From: Cylicocyclus nassatus
Lineage: Eukaryota > Nematoda > Chromadorea > Rhabditida > Strongylidae
Length of the DNA stretch: 64,000 nt
Reading direction: 5' to 3'
Assembly: GCA_958299035.1 (NCBI GenBank)
Contig: CATQJL010000001.1
Span: forward strand, 31,359,554-31,423,553
Position 1 is the first letter of the stretch. Every line of letters begins with the position of its first letter. The position numbers were made by a program, and so were the translations under genes. A model generated the notes under the pieces. The model was not told where the DNA came from. It did not search any database and saw nothing but the letters and a program-made list of their open reading frames with translations. Below, piece after piece: positions 59,101-64,000 of this stretch.

Positions 59101-59206
59101 TCATTTGTGGCTCACTCTCGCATAATAATTCACGGCAAAAGTATCACTGCAAAACGCATAATTTCAGCTTCAAAGAAAACATACTTTCCGCGAACAATCA
59201 GATCAA
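56175..59206. other. Upstream flank of the LEA-like gene
   Basis: Expected to carry the promoter; no core promoter motif can be supported. At 57300-57510 two diverged copies of a block containing GAAGATTTTCTA..CAAAAAACAA lie in tandem. No other gene seen. Confidence 0.45.
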
Positions 59207-59388
59207 CTTACAAGGGAAGTACCCCGAGTGGCCGTGGCCTTTTGATATGAGATGCATATCAGCTGAAGCAGCTTCGAACGCTGATTTCAAATCTGCTTTC
59301 CGTTTCTGCGGAACGTTCTTCTGAAGAGAGTTATGGAAGCCTGAAAATCCTATTTTGGAGCGCTCCTTGAGTTTGAGAGCGCTGCTAT

Positions 59389-59465
59389 GTGCGTTGGTGG
59401 TGCAGTGGTGTAATGGTTAGTTGTTGGCATTGAAGGCGAAAGGTCACTGGTTCGAATCCGGTGCA
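59389..59465 (+). other. tRNA-like sequence (left arm), probably not a functional tRNA
   Basis: Contains a perfect Pol III A box (TGGTGTAATGG, 59406-59416) and B box (GGTTCGAATCC, 59449-59459) with a pairable T arm. The acceptor and D stems do not pair properly, and the anticodon arm has a mismatch. Most likely a tRNA-derived SINE fragment or degenerate tRNA captured by the foldback element. Confidence 0.6.
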
Positions 59466-59801
59466 AAACGAACCGTTTTGCATTATGAATGTGAGTTTAA
59501 AAAGCACTCTAAATCGTTTGCAGACACTTACTGTAATGCCTTAGCACAAACAAAAGAGAACATCTTTTCGACTAATGACAGTGTGCATTTTTTGAGCTTC
59601 ATGTGGTGACAAACGTGCTAGGCCATGTTTGGTCCTGTTTTCCTAGTAAGGAAGTCAAATAGAATTTCAGACTCTCATTACAAGCAGTTTTGCCAGAAAA
59701 TTCATTTTCAACGTCACTTATGCCAATGCATTACAGTAAGTGTCTGCAGACGAATTAGAGTGCTTTTTAAACTCACATTCATAATGCAAAACGGTTCGCC
59801 C

Positions 59802-59879
59802 TGCACCGGATTCGAACCAGTGACCTTTCGCCTTCAATGCCAACAACTAACCATTACACCACTGCACCACCAACGCACA
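59802..59879 (-). other. tRNA-like sequence (right arm), inverted copy
   Basis: Identical to the left-arm copy in reverse complement: B box at 59808-59818, A box at 59851-59861. The same stem defects apply. Confidence 0.6.
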
Positions 59880-60061
59880 TAGCAGCGCTCTCAAACTCAA
59901 GGAGCGCCTCCAAAATAGGATTTTCAGGCTTCCATAACTCTCTTCAGAAGAACGTCCGCAGAAACGGAAAGCAGATTTGAAATCAGCGTTCGAAGCTGCT
60001 TCAGACGATATGCATCTCATATCAAAAGGCCACGGCCACTCGGGTACTTCCCGTGTTAGTA

Positions 60062-60873
60062 TTAGGTTGGAAACTAAGTTTTGCAACTTGTCTTATAACT
60101 TCCCTCTCACTCAACATGGCGCACTCAAATTATGCCTCTTCGTTGGTTATTACGTAAGCTACAAGCGCAGCTGCTGTCCTACCAAATTCTAACGTCGCAG
60201 TGAGGGTTACGGTAGGTGCATGGTACGAAGGGGAAAAATGCAAAGTTTGACGGATTTGGCTGAAACTTGGCATAGGGGTGATATCCGACATGCTGATCAC
60301 GAAAACGATAGTGAAATTGCGTGATAAGGACTTTTTTATAGGATTACTGTAGGTGTACGATATGAGGTCTCACCCTAAACAAGGAAAAAGGCGTTGATTC
60401 AACAGATAAATGTGATATTCGCGTTTGGCAGGTCAAATAACCTTACTATGTAAAGTGCCGGCGGAATTTGAGCTTTAGACTCTTTAGTCATTGACGGTCG
60501 TCCCCAGCAGCTCTTGCGTACATCGACTCGTCCGACTTTATGAGGACGCCAAATCTCGACATGGCCCTAAATTTTGTTTCTTTCTTATTAGGCCAAAGGA
60601 GTCAAACCCCAGCAATAATTTATAGACGAAACCGAATTACTGCACATGGTCTAGGCTGCCAAAGGCTTCATTTTAGCTTGAAAACCCAAAAATTCTCAAA
60701 TTTTACTAGTTTTCGAAAAACGCCTGGAACTTTTTTATTTGTGTTCAAAGTTTAGACAATTTGCGCTCACTTGTAGCTCACATTGCCTTCTACATAATGC
60801 CAAAGTTTGAATGCGCCATATCCAAAGAGAGTGAAGTTATGAAACCAGTTGCAAAACTTAGTTTCCAGCCTAA
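60062..60873. mobile_element. Mariner-like non-autonomous element, 812 bp
   Basis: Ends TTAGGTTGGAAACTAAGTTT and AAACTTAGTTTCCAGCCTAA, flanked by TA at 60060-60061 and 60874-60875. TTAGGTTG is a common mariner terminal start. No transposase is present. It begins directly at the end of foldback element C. Confidence 0.8.
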
Positions 60874-60875
60874 TA

Positions 60876-63800
60876 TTTTCTCAGTAACACATCTATATGA
60901 GGTCATTTGAGTTGAATCTCGGGACTAGCTATTACGTAATTGTTCTCACACTTGATTATCCATGTCATCTTTCCTTTTTTTATAACTGCATTTTTCATAA
61001 ATTATTTCAGGACTAACACCTTTTTATTCAACCTTGTAATTTGTCTAAGTTCAAAATCAGCCACTTAGTTCAACGATGCATGCTTCCTAATGTATCCACT
61101 TTTTAAATTACGTAATCACTGCTTTATATAGATATACTGGTCAATTAAAAACGTTTGGAGTAGATAGAAAAAATAAGTAAGGCCAATTTAACATTTTGCA
61201 AAAAAAAGTTGCGTATGATTTCCGCTTCCAATGTTCTCCCCCATCGGGAAGAGTAGAATTGAAGCATGAAAAATTCATCAAAGGAGAAAGTGCTTCTGGC
61301 ACACAAACACAAATGAATATTGTTGATAAATTTTTTATAGAACGCTTGATAATTTGTTTATTTGTAAAACATTCATCCACACACAGAGAAATGTGATCAA
61401 AAGAAATTTTTTTATCAGACTATAAGTTCTTCTCTTTATATAAAAACTATGCAAATCATCAAACAACATCAAAGTATGTAGCTCTTTTTATAATTCAGCA
61501 GTTCACCTATTTTTACATAACTCTTCATTTGACTTACGGTTGGTAATTTAGAAGGATTGTATGGTATGATTTCGATGAAATAACTGAATCAAATTGTAGT
61601 TCCTTTTTTGCACACTTCAGAGGAGTTACGAAGATCCATTTAATTAAGAGAAGAGGATTAGTTTGACAGCGAACTAAATCTGAGTAAAAATTAGTAGGCA
61701 CATTACTGACAGGTTTTTTTGTCAAACTTCAACAAAAAAGATACTAGGGGGAGGACCGAAATCAAAACATGGACAAAGGCGACTGAATCAAGATTTAAGA
61801 CAGAGATAGAATAAAGATCATAAGCGAGTCTGTGTGTATTCTAAGCCCCGCCCCCATCTATTGACTCTTTCGCGATGCATTCCTCAATCTGAAACCGGGA
61901 ATTCAATAGAATCACGAAATTGATGTTCAGCAACTATCTGCTCAATTTTGATCAAAAAAAACAGATTTAGGGGTTTTCTGAGGTGCTCTTTTTGATTTTT
62001 AGCTTAAGAAATCTCGACAAGAAAATAAAGCATGCTTTAGATCGCATGTAAAACCGGTTTTTCACTGTTTCTCTCGGAACGTTAGAAGAATGATCCATTT
62101 TTCTACTGAGAACAGCATCCCCTGAGGATGTAACCTTATTGATAAAAGACTGTGAAGGTCAGCTACTTTGGTTTTACGATCTTTTTGTGGCGAATTAGAG
62201 ATATTTTGCTGCATCTGAATCATACTCAGAAAGTGAAGTTCAGCATTTTAGATTTACCTGATCCTTGTAATCTATAATAATTTTTTACCAGTCGAATGAT
62301 TTCATATTTTTGAGTTTATGAGTTATTTTGCATAAAATTGAGAGTTTCTAATTCGGCACTGTCATGTTCAGATTTGCCTTATCCTCTTGATGACAATCAT
62401 CTTTTTTCTTTCCATTAGCTCCATCTTGAGCCTCACAGCCGTCCTTTATCACATTCTGGCGCTGAGCCAGCCACGATGTCCTTATATTGCTAGGTTTTCT
62501 GACATGTCTTGGTTCTATGCCAAAAAGGGCAATGTGTGGGCGGGGCTTAGCTTAGCGCTGTATGCTAAGGAGCATCTGGAATCAGCGAGCTCGCTATGCC
62601 TAATTATACCCCGCAGACACACACCCATAAGGTGCGAGATTATCTCGGGTAGGTAAGTTCCGTACCCCTAAGCGAGTCAACTGAAAAACTGCAGAGTATA
62701 CCTGCACGTCGATCTCAATACAAATTCTGAAGCACTGACTGTGAGTGGGACAATTATCAACAATGAGTGGATGAAGAAAGATGATAACAGCACTATAAAA
62801 CAGAAAATTTAGAAATTTAAAAATGGGCCTGCTTTGGTAACCACTTCGAAGGAAAATTTGAAAGTACAACATTGCAAAAATAGCTTATCTTATGCCATAA
62901 ATATTTTTTAAAACAGTGAAAATCTTTTGAAAAACCATTCTTCAGTTTTCTTCTAACGATAAGACACAAGACAACATGTTTTCCTCTAGTATCATAGGTA
63001 TTTCAGAATACATGATACGCGTATCGATAGCAAAGCATCGAAAGAGATTTCTATAGACATTTTGAAACGGGAATATAATCTGCAGAGAAAGTCATTCCCT
63101 GACCTTCCTCTCCTGAGTTATGAATACATAATTTCAGCGACTTTTCTGTTATTCGGGGTTTTCAAAAGACATAAATTCAACGACTCATTTTGCATAATAT
63201 TTTTGAGTAAAATAACATAAAATTTAGGCATTTTTCAATGTATATAATCATGTCTTTTGAGAACGCTATGGTTATAGTTGTATGTAATCAGTAAAGCATA
63301 TTTTTTAGGCAGTAAATAATTAATAAATCTCTATTACGTCACCCTGCTCGTACTTGTAAATTTTTTGAAAATGCGAGAATGCAATTGATTTTTGTTGGCT
63401 AAGTGATTTGTTCTGCTACGCTTTGATTATGTTGAAGAATATAACTGACTTGGCAAAAAATCCATTCATTTTGTATTTTCAAAATGTTGATATGACTAGT
63501 TGAGTTCATAAAAATCTCAGCGATATTTTTCAAAGAAGAAAGATGTAATAAATCTGCAGGACAATTTTTTCTAAAGACTTCGCTTGCGAATGGTCCAAGA
63601 ATCCCAGATGTATAGACTCATTCCAGTAAGGAAGAACAGAATTGAACAACTCAAAGCGTGATTTATACAAAGTAAAAAATGTGAAGGCGGCAAATAGACA
63701 GATAGACTTATTAACCGAAATTTTTTTTAACAATATAGAAATATTTTTTGGATTCGGATAATCGACATTTCCTGCACACTAGATTTATAAGTAGGATCAG

Positions 63801-63896
63801 TGAAACGGGAAATTTCCAATCATTGCAGTAACGAATTTTCACAATACAATGAATTTCTAACAGTCAAAAAAATCTAACTTGATATAACAAAAGATC
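60876..63896. other. Intergenic DNA without recognised genes
   Basis: AT-rich sequence with short unsupported open frames; no repeat or RNA gene recognised. Confidence 0.45.
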
Positions 63897-64000
63897 AGTG
63901 GCGGAGGAAGGCGAAATTTTTAAGAGTTAGTTACATGAGCTATAAAGATGTACGAGTGACTTATTTATACTCGTAAATGATTCACACAGTTTCCTAAATT
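63897..64000 (+). repeat. G-run-associated repeat, start of a copy cut by the window edge
   Basis: CAGTGGCGGAGGAAGGCG followed by AGTTAGTTACATGAGCTATA..GATGTACGAGTGACTTATTT matches the 30060 copy, without its G run. Confidence 0.6.

Larger units (their letters stand above)
59207..60059. mobile_element. Foldback element C with a tRNA-like sequence in each arm
   Basis: Ends CTTACAAGGGAAGTACCCCG and GGGTACTTCCCGTGTTAG. Arms of about 350 bases pair almost base for base (59207-59560 with 59715-60059). Shares TGATTTCAAATCTGCTTTCC-type block with elements A and B. Each arm carries the same tRNA-like segment. Total 853 bp. Confidence 0.85.

Noticed and set aside
59389..59465. A functional tRNA gene
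   Set aside because: A and B boxes are perfect, but acceptor and D stems do not pair and the sequence is repeated in the foldback arms, so it is called tRNA-like only.

Overview
The window looks like AT-rich nuclear DNA of an animal, most probably a nematode. Acceptors are mostly TTTCAG/TTTTAG, the one good gene has short in-frame exons in very long introns, its first exon is preceded by a trans-splice-like acceptor, and the intervening DNA is full of inverted-repeat DNA transposons plus one CR1-like retrotransposon fragment. The nematode call is an inference; the species is not identifiable from sequence alone.

One gene dominates. On the minus strand I can trace 14 coding exons from an ATG at 56138 down to 77, where an intact donor shows that the gene continues past the left edge. 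Every exon begins and ends in phase 0, so the spliced frame stays open for 346 codons. The protein changes along its length. It starts with a Pro/Thr/Glu-rich N-terminal part, continues with Ala/Lys/Glu/Thr-rich segments, and the last visible exon reads as three consecutive 11-residue units. This resembles group 3 LEA (late embryogenesis abundant) desiccation proteins such as nematode LEA-1. Exons 6-14 are tightly spaced (77-3717), exons 3-5 cluster at 22961-23277, exon 2 is alone at 30762-30851 and exon 1 is alone at 56103-56138. The three large introns are 19.2, 7.5 and 25.3 kb.

The introns and the upstream flank hold most of the rest: (a) a 5'-truncated CR1-like reverse transcriptase at 20.6-21.8 kb, fused to a tandem repeat; (b) nine copies of a ~175-bp MITE, most flanked by TA, one split by a second TA-flanked MITE; (c) three hAT-like non-autonomous elements with perfect 8-bp target duplications; (d) a piggyBac-like MITE in TTAA; (e) two mariner-like inverted-repeat elements; (f) three foldback elements sharing the end CT(T/A)AC(A/G)AGGGAA, one carrying an identical tRNA-like sequence in each arm; (g) a Helitron-like element with internal inverted tandem arrays; (h) about 26 runs of 9-15 G or C, some inside a dispersed repeat.

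No second protein-coding gene could be supported. Other open frames of 60-170 codons are low-complexity, lie inside repeats, or lack splice and family support. Functional statements are by motif and composition only; no database search was possible.
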